From: Diphasiastrum complanatum
Lineage: Eukaryota > Streptophyta > Lycopodiopsida > Lycopodiales > Lycopodiaceae
Length of the DNA: 64,000 bases
Direction: 5' to 3'
NCBI GenBank assembly: GCA_029204225.1
Contig: CM055102.1
Coordinates: forward strand, 3,986,279-4,050,278
Of the stretch, positions 9,795 through 20,886 are shown one piece after another. The number at the start of each line of letters is the position of its first letter. Position 1 is the stretch's first letter. Below the pieces are notes generated by a model that saw only the letters and a list, made by a program, of their open reading frames with translations, was not told where the DNA came from and did not search any database. The position numbers and the translations under genes are program-made.

Positions 9795-10661
9795 GAAATC
9801 ATCAAGGATGATTCTTCTTCATCCTCCTCCTCCTCTTGATGTGCAATGTTGCTTTGCCTGTTCTCTTGTGCCCTCTTCTTCTTGAGACATTCTGATGCAA
9901 AATGCCCTTTCTTCTCACAAAAAAAGCACTTGAACTTGGATTTGTCTTTGATCTTACCCTTTGAGCTTGATGCATCATCCTCTTCTTTGGCCTCCTTGGG
10001 ATGTTTCTTCTTTCCATCCTTGAGTGAGAAATTGGATTTCTCATCACCATCCTACAAATACAATGAGTTCAATATTGCTTTGGTGTGTAAACATCCTACA
10101 CTCTTCAGCCACTAATACATTATGAAGCTTTTCTATAGTGGGCAAGGTGTCTTGGATGGCAAAACTTTGGACCAAATTTGCAAAGTCATCTCCTAGACCA
10201 TTAAGAACAATTTGTACAAGCTCTCCATCATGAATCTTCTCTCCCATGGAAACCAGCTCCCTATTTAGAGACTTGATTCTAAGCACATATTCTTGTGCAC
10301 TCTCCTCACTTCTCCTCATGCTTTGCAAAGTTTGATTTCTAAGCATATGTACTCTATAAGTGTTGCTTGATTCATAGATTGATTTTAAAGACTCCCAATA
10401 CTCTTTAGCACTAGTACAAGATGATACCGCCTTCAAAATATCATTGTTTACATTCATCTTCACAAAATGAAGTGCAGGACTAGATCTCTTTTTGTATCTC
10501 GCTAACTCCTGTACACCTAGAGGTTCATCTTCATCCTCAATCAAGAACTCATAAAGGTCTTGGAGCACCATTAATGACTCCATCCTAACCTTCCAAATAG
10601 CGTAATTTGTAGAATTCAATCTTTCACTAGCTTCTAGTAGGTATGCTCCAATAGATTCCAT
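9795..10661 (-). pseudogene. Copia gag, interrupted
   Basis: Minus-strand Gag starting at MESIGAYLLEASERLN (10661). It contains the UBN2-type copia Gag core (WKVRMESL, LNGLGDDFANLVQSFAI) and, after a frameshift near 10050, a zinc knuckle CFFCEKKGHFASEC and a Glu-rich linker (EEEEEDEEESS). It stops at the LTR edge at 9794. The family is the same as at 15913-16590 and 46.4-47.4 kb. The 340 bases to its right, to about 11000, match the leader of the 14.4-20.6 kb element and are truncated there. Confidence 0.85.
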
Positions 10662-11044
10662 AGATTTGAATGACTTAGAAACTCACAAAGGTCTCTCAGT
10701 TCTAGCACTCCCTCACAAAGTTGGAATAAAGATAAGATAAAGTGAAATCTACTTTCAAACAAATCCTACCAATCTTGGCCATTTTTGGACAGAAAATGAT
10801 AATCTCTTTTTCTTCTTGATGTACTTTAAAGACCTATAAATGACTTTAGATTTCATGAATCGAAATCAAATCTAATCAATGGCACTCAAACCTGGTAGCT
10901 TATCCTAGGATTTCCACCAATAATTACATCAAGATCTCTCAAATTGAATTTTTAGATATCAAATGAATGTAGTGCATTAAATGCAGGTTCAGAGATGTCC
11001 ACACATGTGAACAATACATATCTTAATCCCTACAAAGTTTGGAA

Positions 11045-11264
11045 TCGAATCCCCTCACCAAAACCTAGCTTCCAAAGCAAACATATCGAAATTAGGTATG
11101 ACTACCTTAGAGAAAAAGTTCAAAGAAAGGAAGTATCATTGGTTTATTGTAGGACAGACTTTATGGCAACATATTACTTCATAAAAGCTCTATTAAAGGA
11201 GCACTATCTCAGATTTAACGACCTGCTAAATCTGAAGATCAAAGTTTTTTATGATCCACATTAA
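11045..11264 (+). pseudogene. Copia RNase H, C-terminal fragment
   Basis: Encodes the conserved end of copia RNase H (SKHIEIRYDYLREKVQRKEV, then CRTD). The expected ADIFTKAL-type ending is degraded. The left boundary near 11010 abuts the truncated leader of the opposite-strand copia element. It leads into a polypurine tract (aaggggga at 11263-11270) and the 3' LTR. Confidence 0.75.
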
Positions 11265-11271
11265 GGGGGAG

Positions 11272-12090
11272 TGTTGGATTTCCATGCTCAAAACCAAATC
11301 CATTCTATAATGAGCATTCTAAAAAATCTGTCAAAGTTTGACTTCAACTTCACCAACTTTGACTTTTAACCTCACTAACTTGGACACTACCTCCATTGAA
11401 GTACCCAACATCGAAGTGCCCGACTTACTTCATTCCATCGACTTCGACTTCTCCATGTATATACTTGACATCATCGACTAACTTGACATTCCATCACTCA
11501 CTCGACATCGACTCCTTCATCAACTCATCCGACTTTGTCAAATTACCCGACATCATCGACATCTCCATCAACTCCATTGACTTATTCGACTTTGTCGACT
11601 TACCCGACTTCATTGACAACAATTCATCAAACTCTCGACTAAATCGACATCGACATTCTCTCATCAATAAAAGTTGATCCACGTATTGTTAGGCGACTTC
11701 AAGGCTAAAACACTGACAGTCCACCACGTACGTAAATAAAATACCTTCAATGGCGGTTACTTACTATAAGGTGGTGTTAATTAGCTAAGTAGATCAAATA
11801 CTAAAAAACATTTTTGGAATAAGGGCTGCACCTGTTAGCAGCTAGCATATATAGTTGATTAATCAGGACAAAAAAAAAAAATGATCAACCAACTAAGGCC
11901 GATTTTGTTTCAAGCCATTGTACTCAATTTTTTTCCAATCAATCAGAATGCAATTTTGTCTACACTATTGTTTTGTTCTATTGCGCATTACTACTGTTTA
12001 TTCATCTTGATTATTGTTGGTAACTGTTGCACTTCCGATCTACAACCATCTGTTGTTCTACTTTTACTGTTATATCGATCTGATATCAAA
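11272..12090 (+). repeat. Copia 3' LTR, family B, end degraded
   Basis: Begins TGTTGGATTTCCATGC after a perfect polypurine tract. Its counterpart in the other orientation is 27884-28654. Bases 11390-11650 are a degenerate short repeat rich in TCGAC and GACTTC, and a TATA-like catatata lies near 11847. The expected end is lost near 12080, where a decayed tRNA-Met site (tgatatcaaagc) follows. Confidence 0.7.
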
Positions 12091-14430
12091 GCATCTGCTC
12101 TACTAGAGCTCCTCTGATCCGATATCATTCAATATCCTTGATACGTTGTTCCAACAATTAATACTATGTGTAGACAATTGTTGAGGACCATAAGATATGA
12201 CATTTTCACTCGTATCACCTTCTTGTAAGTTGCAAAGTTGGATTAGTAGGTGTTGGTGGCACATTTTTGTACTTCATGTGTTGCATAACATTGCCATTAA
12301 TGTTTAGCATCATATCAATTGTTTGGTCTATCTTTGTGATGCTTATTCTATTTTGTTTCTCCGTCATTTATCTTTGCAACTATTTGCACAAAAAATACAT
12401 ATTGTTATTGGATTGTAATTTAGGAACTCAACTAGTTGCTAGCTCTATCTAAGTTATTTTTTTACCTCTAGATTAAATTCTCATATCTCTACTAGCTTCT
12501 CGAAGTTTAGGATAAAAGAAATTTTACTCACTATTTTAAGGTATATTCCAAATGATTAAACTATTATTAGTCCCTTATACCTTTTGCATATTTGTCATAG
12601 TGAAAATTTATAGAATATAGATTTTTTTAGTAGTTGAATACTATGTAATTGATTATGATTTTTACAAACCATTACACCCATCGAGTCAAATCAACCACTA
12701 CAATATAGATTGTTTCATATCATATTTTTCATTTAACTATATAAATATTAAGAGATATAACACTGCCAGTTAGATTTCAATGGTACAAGCCAGACAAATT
12801 GTATTGATAATTAAGTTCTAATGATTATATTCTATGAATGTTGGTGTATGTAATACTTTTTTTAAATGGAAAAATGTGTGAGATAAAGATACAATAAGAT
12901 AGTGTATTTCTAGAAACATATTAATCATCAATCATATCATATAAGATAAACATTTTGAAAGGTGATTCATTCTATAGTTTATGAATGTGACAATCAATAC
13001 TCCTCTTATGTAACATTGGATAAATTATACTAAATCACCTACTATTTTATTCAAGTTACACTTGAGAGTATAGAACCATGAATGTATTATTACACATTTT
13101 AGTCATCATTAATCTTTTCTATAAAGTAATATGCCTAATAGTAAATTAGCTTCACAACAATTAATGAAACTCTTAACATGTCTTCTAAGTTTTTAAATTT
13201 ACATCGTTACCCTCATAGGATGCACTTTTACATCCAAAAATGTTGGTTGGTGGTAAGGGCACAAAAATATAAAAATCAACATGCCATGTGCCAAAATCGA
13301 GATTTCATGTTCTTTAGTGTACAATAAATTATGTAAAAACACATCAATTTATAAATGGAAAGTAACTATAAATCACTTCAAGTACTGTTGTATGAAACAA
13401 AAACTAGATATTTAAGTTAGCTTTTCAAAGAGAATATAAATAGTCCAATATTCCAACTCATTAATGTTGTATATAATTTTTATATTGGAACTTTTAAATA
13501 TTCAATCTCAAAGATAATGTTTGAAGCTCCTAGCATTTGAGTGACATTGTCCTAAGGCTTATGTTAACTTGAAAAAAATTAGATGTATGTCATGGATGGC
13601 ACCAATGAGAGAAAATTCAAGATATATTGATAATATAATCTTCTAGAATACAAGATGAAAAGAACTTTTTTGAATGTTGCATCTTTGGAATGTTTGTTGT
13701 ATCATAATGAAGAGAGAAAGGTGAGAAGAGGTGATCAACAACAATTTGAAGAAAGTGGGGAGTCATTTAACAAGAAAAAAAAGAATTGGCATAGATGTGC
13801 CATGTGTTGTACAACCATGCAAAAAAAGCCCAAAATCTTGGGCAAATCTTGAGCTTGCATGGCCATAAATGGGCCAATAGTAAAATTTGAAGAGTTTTTT
13901 TATGTGTGCTAGTGCCATACAACTTTATTTTGAAATTCAAATTCAAAATATGGCTAAAAATAAGATTCAAGGCATTGCCATGACAATATCACACTTGACA
14001 ATATTACAGAAGGCATTTTGAAAACTTGCTAACGTGTTATTTTGAATATATGTTTAGCGAGCAATAGGCTCATGATAAAAACTACATGGCCATATATGAA
14101 TAAATGAATGAATTTGTAAAGGCATGGACTGATGACAAACTAGTGGCTTGGTCAATATGCTAGATAACTACTTTATATGAGAATGTATTCTAATCAAAAG
14201 ATTTACTAATGTATTGAATGATAAAATATAAATCAAAATCCTACATCTGTTGAAGCCCAAAAAAATGATGGCAATGAATATGTTTGCAAAAATTACAATG
14301 TGCTCATATATTGATTTGAAAAACACAATATTGTAGTATATATCTATTTCTTTGTAGAAGTTATAATAGAGGTTATGATGTGTTGATATGTTGAGATTAA
14401 AAATAAAATATCATATATATTTATGTGTCA
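12091..14430. other. AT-rich DNA, no gene recognised
   Basis: About 2.3 kb with no coding domain, LTR end or primer site that I can identify. Open frames such as 13655-13852 have no familiar motifs. The copia element at 14436 inserted at the right edge. Confidence 0.6.
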
Positions 14431-14435
14431 CAAAG
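14431..14435. repeat. Target-site duplication CAAAG, left copy
   Basis: CAAAG immediately precedes the 5' LTR start and recurs at 20618-20622 immediately after the 3' LTR. Confidence 0.85.
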
Positions 14436-15134
14436 TGAAGAATTGCCAAAAATCGGCAAATCTAGCTTGATCAAAAACCATGTAGAACTTTGTAAACATT
14501 GTGTATAATTGGGTTCCACACATGTAATGCCAAGATGCCACATGGCAAACCACTCCTAATGTAGGTTAGGTCAAGTCCATAGGGTTGGTCATGTCATTTG
14601 GTAGTGATTCCTAGTTTATAGGACCTAAATCCTAGATTTAAGGTGAAAATTTGACCAACTAGCTATCTACCAAGCATGACTCTACGAAATAGACTAGGGT
14701 TTCATTTTAGGGCAAGAAGAGTGAGTTAACTTCCTTATTACATGTTGGAAATCCACCTAACTTCAAGAAGTAAGTCGAATTTGCTATGTATTCCAAGCTC
14801 CCATAGTGAGAAGATAGAAAATTTTTGGAGCTCATTGGCAATCTCAAGTTAGTTCACGATGTACATTGAGTTTTTGTGATCCAAATGAAACCAAATCAAT
14901 TTCTACTTGTTTCTCGAGTTGAAGGCCAAACTACAGCCTGTATTACACACGTGTGGGCTCGGATTTCAATGTTGATCAATGCTTTTGATTGTTAATGCTT
15001 GTTGTTTGTCAAATTGCCAATCTAGATCAACTTTTTTGTGTCTAGTTTTTTGATAGATTGTTAAGCAAGCATCCAATCACTCTTGTGGATCTTTTGTAGA
15101 TCCATTTATGGTCCTAAAGTATAGTACTTTCACA
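14436..15134 (+). repeat. 5' LTR of the 14.4-20.6 kb copia element
   Basis: Begins TGAAGAATTGCC and ends GTACTTTCACA. Contains CACACGTGTG at 14946-14955. The end abuts the primer site with no spacer. Confidence 0.9.
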
Positions 15135-15147
15135 TGGTATCAGAGCC
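15135..15147 (+). other. Primer-binding site, tRNA-Met type
   Basis: Reads TGGTATCAGAGCC, a perfect plant copia site directly after the 5' LTR. Confidence 0.9.
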
Positions 15148-15912
15148 AAGTACAAGAGCATAAGCCATTGATCTAATGCAAATCCATTTTTAGCAAGTTT
15201 TGGTGCTAAAAACTAGTATTGAGAGGGCAAGCTAGAATCTTGATTTTGGTGAGGAGATTTGATCCCAAACTTGGTAGGGGTCCAAATTTATACTGTCCAC
15301 ATGTGTGGGCACCTCTGAACTTGAATTTAATGCATGTTATTCATTTGATCTAAAGAAATTCAATTTGTGAGCTTTTGATGTAATTTTTGGTGGAAATCAT
15401 AGGATAAGCTACCAAGATTGAGAGCCATTGATTAGATTTGACATAGGATCATGAAGTCTAATTAATCTAGCCTGAAAGCAGGTCCTCTAAACTTTTTTTA
15501 TAGGTCCTGAAAGTACATCAAAAAGTGTGAGGGAGATTTAGTCATGTTATTGTCCAAAAATAGCCAAAATTGACAAGATTTGATTGTAAGTAAATGTCAC
15601 ATAATCTTATCTTCATTCCAACTTTGTGAGGAAGTGTTAGAACTGAGATTATAAGTCCATTTGTTAGATTAGAAATCTAATTTGAGTAAAAAACTACAAG
15701 AGAGAGACCTTAGTGAGTTTCTAGAGACAATATTCATTTCTTGGCAAGATTTGTTTGAAAATAGTTTTCACTTCATCTTATCTTCATTCCAGCTTTGTGA
15801 AGGAGTGACAGAACTGTGATTATAAGTCCATTTGTTGGATAAGAAATCAAATTTGAGTGAACCACTGCAAGTGTGAGACCTTTGTGAGTTTCAAGTCGAT
15901 CAAATCTATTTC
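15148..15912 (+). other. Leader of the copia element
   Basis: About 760 bases between the primer site and gag with no gene. It contains an imperfect repeat: the text around 15595-15720 (cttcattccaactttgtgag, then attataagtccatttgtt) recurs at about 15776-15890. Confidence 0.6.
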
Positions 15913-16584
15913 TTGTTTGTAGAAGTCACTAGTAAGATGGGATCTGCTGGAGCATACCTTCTAGAAGCTAGCGGGAGATTGAATTCTACAAATTATGCTA
16001 TTTGGAAGGTTAGGATGGAGTCACTCTTGGTGCTCCAAGACCTTTATGAGTTCTTGATTGAAGATGAAGATGAACCTCTAGGTGCACAGGAGTTAGCTAG
16101 ATACAAGAAGAGATCTAGGCTTGCATTTCATTGTGTGAAGATGAATGTGAGCAATGATTTCTTGAGAGAAGTATCAGCTTGTACTAGTGCTAAAGAGGCT
16201 TGGGAGTCTTTAAAATCAATCTATGAGTCTAGCAACACTTCTAGAGTTCTTATGCTTAGAAATCAAATTTTGAAAAGCATGAGGAGAAGTGAGGAGAGTG
16301 CATAGGATTATGTACTCAGAATCAAGTCTCTAAATTGGGAGTTGGCTTCCATTGGAGAGAATATTCATGATGGAGAGCTTGTACAGATTGTCCTTAATGG
16401 TCTAGGAGATGACTTTGCAAATTTGGTCCAAAGTTTTGCCATCCAAGACACTTTGCCAACTATAGAAAAATTTCACAGTGTATTAGTGGCTGAAGAGTGT
16501 AGGATGCTCCGTGCAAAATCTAGGATGAGTTGTTTGTCGTTGCAGGATGGTGATGAGAAAGCCAATTTCTCATTTAAATTGTAA
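15913..16584 (+). pseudogene. Copia gag with one in-frame stop
   Basis: Gag starts at MGSAGAYLLEASGRLN, the ATG at about 15937, shortly after the leader. It contains the UBN2 Gag core (WKVRMESLLVLQDLYEFL; VLNGLGDDFANLVQSFAI). A TAG at about 16303 lies where the sister copy at 10.3 kb has CAG, so a single C-to-T change broke it. The frame also shifts near 16580, before the zinc knuckle CFFCGKKGHYASEC at about 16650-16690. Gag forms the particle in which the RNA is copied. Confidence 0.85.
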
Positions 16585-16599
16585 AGAAGAGGCATCCAA

Positions 16600-16955
16600 A
16601 GGAGGCCAAAGAAGAGGATGATGCATCGAGCTCAAAGGACAAGTCAAAGCAGAAATGCTTCTTTTGTGGAAAGAAGGGGCATTATGCGTCTGAATGCTAC
16701 AAGAGGCTAAGAGCACAAGTGGAGGAGGACAAACAAGGAAACCTTGCAAAGGAGGAGGAGGAGGATGAAGTAGATGTATTCTTAATGGCATCTGCATCCT
16801 CACCAACAAGCAATAGCAATTCAAGAGACAATTGGTGGATCGACAGTGGGGCTAGCTCCCACATGTCTTCTGAAAAGGACTTTTTCTCAACCTCACACTT
16901 TTTCAATGCCGTTAAAAGTTTTTCTTTACTGCAAATGATGAAGAGTGTAGGATAG
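16600..16955 (+). pseudogene. Copia nucleocapsid and protease piece
   Basis: After a frameshift the sequence encodes the zinc knuckle, a Glu-rich linker (LAKEEEEDEVDVF) and the aspartic protease active site WWIDSGASSHMS at about 16830-16865. DSG is intact. Another frameshift near 16950 breaks the protease. The protease would process the Gag-Pol polyprotein. Confidence 0.8.
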
Positions 16956-16975
16956 ATGGTGCTGGCACCATCTCT

Positions 16976-17216
16976 TTGTGTCTAGAATCCTCAAAATGCA
17001 TGGATCTAGAAAATGTCCTTTATGTATCATCAATCACCAAGAATATGCTTAGTGTTGGTCTACTCTTAGAAAGTGGTTTGGATGTCCACTTTAAGCATGG
17101 TGTTTGCTTCGTCTTGAAGAATGATGTTTGCATTGCAAAGGGATTTAAACATGGAAGATTGTCTAACTTGGAAGCTAGTGTTGCTTTTGAAACAATGAGC
17201 TTGGCAAAGGAGGAGA
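16976..17216 (+). pseudogene. Copia pre-integrase (GAG-pre) piece
   Basis: Encodes the conserved stretch before integrase (LENVLYVSSITKNMLSVGLL; FKHGRLSNLEAS). Immediately after LAKEEITQEE the copia match stops where LWHKRLGH would be expected, so the integrase zinc finger and catalytic core are absent. Confidence 0.75.
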
Positions 17217-18078
17217 TCACTCAAGAGGAGATCTTGGCAAAGTGTGATCTTGCTTGCATTGAGGAGGAGCATCAAAAGGAGGAAGATCTTGAGGATCAGC
17301 CTCAAAGCATGAGAGTTCCAAGGGAGTCCTCAATGACAATGGTCGAGTCATTAAATTGCATGCAAATTGTCCATTCAAGTGTGCATCTTGCAAGGGTGGT
17401 GAGCATTGGAGAGTCTACTATCTTTGAATACTTTTTGGAAAGTAGTAGTAGACATGAGGTGACTTGTTTCTTACCTTTAAGATTCATGGTGTTTATTACT
17501 TTTGTATGACAAGACAATGAAATGAGATGCTTTGAAATCTACATTTGTTGTTGATAAAGCAATTTCATTGGATAACTATTTTTGTAATAGTTTGAATAGA
17601 GTCATAAAAGATGAAACATCATTTGTATTGGAAATCTTTGGATCCACGTGCTCTATGCATGATCATTCCAATGTAAGGACCAAAGATTATCCTATTTCAA
17701 TGATAAGAATAATGGTAGTGTTTTGCACTTCAAGTAAAGATTGTAGAATCTACTTGTTTTCTACCAAAGAAGTTGTCAATGGTGGAAATGTGATCTTTCA
17801 AGAGTGGAAGATTTGTAAACTTGAAGAAGCACCTTTGGATCAACACTTTATTCAGTTCATTGATGGTTTGGAGTCAAGTCAAGTGGAGGAGCAAGCTCAA
17901 GACCCGAGGACTCCAAGAAGAATCTTGAGTATCAAGATGGAGCCATATAGGCTCAATCATATGGATCAAGCAAGGCAAACAGTCTTTGGCAACACTGTGT
18001 ATGAACTTAATAGTTTAATTGATGTATCTTCAAGTGCACAAAATGCCTTGGAATCCATGGCTTGGCATGATGTATAGT
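17217..18078 (+). pseudogene. Degenerate copia pol, integrase-to-RT linker
   Basis: Open but mostly unrecognised, 17217-17509 and 17532-18077. One part, FSTKEVVNGGNVIFQEW at about 17760-17812, matches the linker usually found between copia integrase and RT. The rest may be decayed pol or inserted sequence. No catalytic D,D,E residues are visible. Confidence 0.45.
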
Positions 18079-18189
18079 TTTTGAAGTGTGCTACATGACA
18101 CATTTATGGAACATCTTGTAAGAGATCCTTTAAGAGGTGGTGAAAGATCCTTCATGGACATCATTCTCTATTGGAAGTGTGTCCGGGAG

Positions 18190-18580
18190 GTGAGAGGCCT
18201 GAGAGAACCCCGCTAATTGATAGCCCTGACTATGTAAGCGCTAGGCGCAATCATAACGTCAAAAGGGCGATACTTATTAGGAGCATCATGAATGTATCTC
18301 CTAAAGCAATGAACCCTTTCCTAGTTGGAGGCCGAAGCTGCATGTCTCATACTAAACATAGGGCCACTGAAAAGCACCCCAAGATAGGTATTAGATGAAA
18401 CCAGTTTTAGGAACCGAGCATCCAAGATAAACTCTAGTCTTTGCATGAAGGCTCTAGAAGTATTGAAAACGATGATTTTGGTCTTTGAAATGTTCACTTG
18501 ATAGTCCCCATCTAGCAGAGAAAGAATATATATTGTCCATATGTCTTTGTAGGGAGAGAGAATGCATGTTATGATGGTTA
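18190..18580 (-). pseudogene. LINE (non-LTR) reverse transcriptase fragment
   Basis: The minus strand encodes a stretch typical of the C-terminal part of plant LINE reverse transcriptase: VNISKTKIIVFNTS, then NTYLGVLFSGPMFSMR, followed by YRPFDVMIAPSAYIVRAIN after an in-frame TAG. The YLG motif after a KTK motif is the LINE hallmark. It lies opposite in strand to the surrounding copia element. No poly-A tail or target duplication was found, so it may be a captured or nested 5'-truncated copy. Confidence 0.7.
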
Positions 18581-18621
18581 AAACGCGATTCTTGAGTTTT
18601 GATTCGTTTGTCCGAAATTAG

Positions 18622-18735
18622 GTTTTGACTTTATTTGACCATTGACTTATCTTGACCATATGTCAAGTATTGTTAATTATGGTTTTGACTTATATTGACC
18701 ATTGACTTATCTTGACCACAGGTGAAGTATTGCTG
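18622..18735 (+). repeat. Tandem duplication, about 57 bp, two copies
   Basis: The block starting ggttttgactt at 18622 is repeated at about 18680, with ttgaccattgacttatcttg in both. No coding or structural role is apparent. Confidence 0.7.
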
Positions 18736-18904
18736 ACATGTTTTGGCCAAGTGTCAATTGCATGCCCTCACACTTTTGGAAACTTCTATTTGGTGAGAAG
18801 AAGAAGAAATTATATTAATGTCTGTTGGGACAGAAGAAATAAGTACATATCTCGTAGGAGCACTGTCCGTGTCGGACAACATAAAAATCGGTAGTCTAAG
18901 TGAA

Positions 18905-19260
18905 AACCAATATAGAACTCTCTCTAGCTAGTCAGAAGACACATCAAACATAGAATCATAAAAAGCATGTAAGAGCTTAATCTCCAGCTCTGAAGAGGGT
19001 ATAGGTGCTAAAGCTTAATCGCTTGCTCTGTTGAGGAAATAAAAAAGGAAGAATATAATATCAATTTTATGGGATTGGGCTTTTCTAATCGCGGATTCAA
19101 TTCGGTCAGAGGTAAAAAGGGAGAAGGTAGTGGGTCGAGTGATAGGGATAGGAGGGGCATCTGTTGTATAAAAAAAGTTAGTCATTCCATTTAATTTATT
19201 TCAAAGGTGATCCTCTCTTCTAAAGAGGTGAAACAATGATGAGCCATGGTTGGAGAAACC
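18905..19260 (-). pseudogene. Possible upstream LINE RT fragment
   Basis: The minus strand holds FSLFTSDRIESAIRKAQSHK at about 19110-19060, resembling the start of LINE RT domains, where a residue run like this precedes the first RT motifs. It lies on the same strand and in the right order relative to 18190-18580. The match is short and frames are broken, so confidence is low. Confidence 0.3.
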
Positions 19261-19559
19261 ATTTTGTGTGGAGACATGGTCGGAGATATCATGAGAGAAA
19301 TCCCTGTTAAGAATGGTTAAGTTAATGATTTTCTATTTTTTTTTCCCATTCATTCCTTAAGTCATATTCAATGTAGGGTGAGAAAAAAAAAAAAAGAATT
19401 GCCTGAACAAAAAAATAGTAAACTTGATTGGTTTAACCCCTTTCACTTTCTTCATTAGATTTTCATGTGAAGATTCTATTTCAGATGGAGCGAGAAATAT
19501 AAAAGAAATAAAGCCTGACGGCAATTGAAAACTCTCCTAGCTTTTCCCCCCACCCATTC

Positions 19560-19665
19560 GATTTTGCATTACCTAGTGTAAAAAAAGTCGATATCGAGAA
19601 TTTTGAAGTAGAAGATTCACCTTGATCTTGTTCTTTAGACCACTTGCCTTTGCCTTTGCCCTTGA
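19560..19665 (-). pseudogene. Copia gag fragment, inverted relative to the host element
   Basis: The minus strand encodes a Lys/Gly-rich Gag linker (KGKGKGKWSKEQDQGESSTS), close to that of the copia element at 61.2 kb. It abuts a plus-strand RT fragment at about 19665, so two copia pieces of opposite polarity are fused. Confidence 0.65.
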
Positions 19666-19820
19666 ATGACACATGGGAGCTCACTACATTGCCAGAAGGG
19701 AAGCAACCAATAGGTTGCAAGTGGGTCTATAAGACCAAGTTTCATGCCAATGGAACAGTGGACAAGTACAAGGCAAGGTTGGTGGCGAAAGGCTACGCCC
19801 AACAGGACGGTCTCAAAAGT
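19666..19820 (+). pseudogene. Copia reverse transcriptase N-terminal fragment
   Basis: Encodes NDTWELTTLPEGKQPIGCKW and DKYKARLVAKGYAQQDG, the conserved start of copia RT. It ends abruptly; the catalytic YVDD region and RNase H are missing before the polypurine tract and 3' LTR. A similar fragment is at 25.42 kb. Confidence 0.8.
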
Positions 19821-19900
19821 TCCTTGTTTGTAGCTGGATTTTTTAGACACTTCTAAAAGCATTCATTCATCTAGCAAGAGAGTTGTAGATAGATCAAGCT

Positions 19901-19917
19901 AAATTTGAGAAGGAGTG
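19901..19917 (+). other. Polypurine tract before the 3' LTR
   Basis: aaatttgagaaggagtg lies directly before the LTR. It would prime plus-strand DNA synthesis. Confidence 0.65.
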
Positions 19918-20617
19918 TGAAGAATTGCCAAAAATTGGCAAATCTAGCTTGATCAAAAACCATGTAGAACTTTGTAAATATTGTGTATAATTGGGTTCCA
20001 CACATGTAATGCCAAGATGCCACATGGCAAACCACTCCTAATGTAGGTTAGGTCAAGTCCATAGGGTTGGTCATGTCATTTTGGTAGTGATTCCTAGTTT
20101 ATAGGACCTAAGTCCTAGATTTAAGGTGAAAATTTGACCAACTAGCTATCTACCAAGCATGACTCTACGAAATAGACTAGGGTTTCATTTTAGGGCAAGA
20201 AGAGTGAGTGAAATTCCTTATTACATGCTGGAAATCCACCTAACTTCAAGAAGGAAGTCGAATTTGCTATGTATTCCAAGCTTCCATTGTGAGAAGATAG
20301 AAAATTTTTGGAGCTCATTGGCAATCTCAAGCTAGTTCACTATGTACATTGAGTTTTTGTGATCCGAATGAAACCAAATCAATTTCTACTTGTTTCTCAG
20401 GTTGAAGGCCATACTACAGCCTGTATTAAACACGTGTGGGCTCGGATTTCAATGTTGATCAATGCTTTTGATTGTTAATGCTTGTTGTTTGTCAAATTGC
20501 CAATCTAGATCAACTTTTTTGTGTCTAGTTTTTTGATAGATTGTTGAGCAAGCATCCAATTACTCTTGTGGATCTTTTGCAGATCCATTTATGGTCCTAA
20601 AGTAAGGTACTTTTACA
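19918..20617 (+). repeat. 3' LTR of the 14.4-20.6 kb copia element
   Basis: 700 bp, begins TGAAGAATTGCC and ends GTACTTTTACA. It pairs with 14436-15134. The G-box palindrome is reduced to AACACGTGTG here. Confidence 0.9.
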
Positions 20618-20622
20618 CAAAG
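20618..20622. repeat. Target-site duplication CAAAG, right copy
   Basis: Exact match to 14431-14435. Confidence 0.85.
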
Positions 20623-20886
20623 TAGGAAAAATGCCCCCTCTTATTACAATAGAAACACGTCATCTTGGATTTGTCCTTCTTGCCACTTGTTGAAGAAAAG
20701 ATTGTGATGCATCATCACTCTCTCCTCAATCTTGTCCTTCTTCTTTCCTTTGTCTTTGCCTTTGCCTTGGGTGATAAGTGCCTTCTTCTCCCCTTCCTTT
20801 GCATTGATTTGACCCATCCTTGCAAGCTTGAGCTCATGCCTACTCTCCTTGGCCACCAACACACCTTGTAGGCTTTCCATAGATGG
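20623..20886 (-). pseudogene. Copia gag, C-terminal fragment
   Basis: The minus strand encodes VLVAKESRHEL, a Lys-rich linker (GKGKDKGKKKDK) and the start of a zinc knuckle, CFYCNKRGHFSYF, that ends at the target duplication of the neighbouring element. The expected last Cys is missing, and the left flank at 14430 does not continue the gag, so this host fragment was already truncated. Confidence 0.75.

Larger units (their letters stand above)
14436..20617 (+). mobile_element. Complete copia insertion with scrambled interior
   Basis: LTRs at 14436-15134 and 19918-20617 (699 and 700 bp), a primer site at 15135-15147, and CAAAG on both sides define a 6.18-kb insertion. By eye the LTRs differ at about two dozen positions, roughly 3 percent, so it is fairly young. 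Inside are a gag with one stop, a protease, a pre-integrase piece and an integrase-RT linker. The integrase core and most of RT and RNase H are missing, replaced by a minus-strand LINE fragment, a minus-strand gag piece and a short RT piece. It must have moved using proteins supplied in trans, or been rearranged after insertion. Confidence 0.85.

Noticed and set aside
11396-11682. Open frames of about 90 codons rich in Asp, Ser and Ile
   Set aside because: They arise from the short cgac/gacttc repeats of the LTR U3 region.
17217-17509. A new accessory gene inside the copia element
   Set aside because: The following segment contains the normal integrase-RT linker motif, so decayed pol is the simpler reading.
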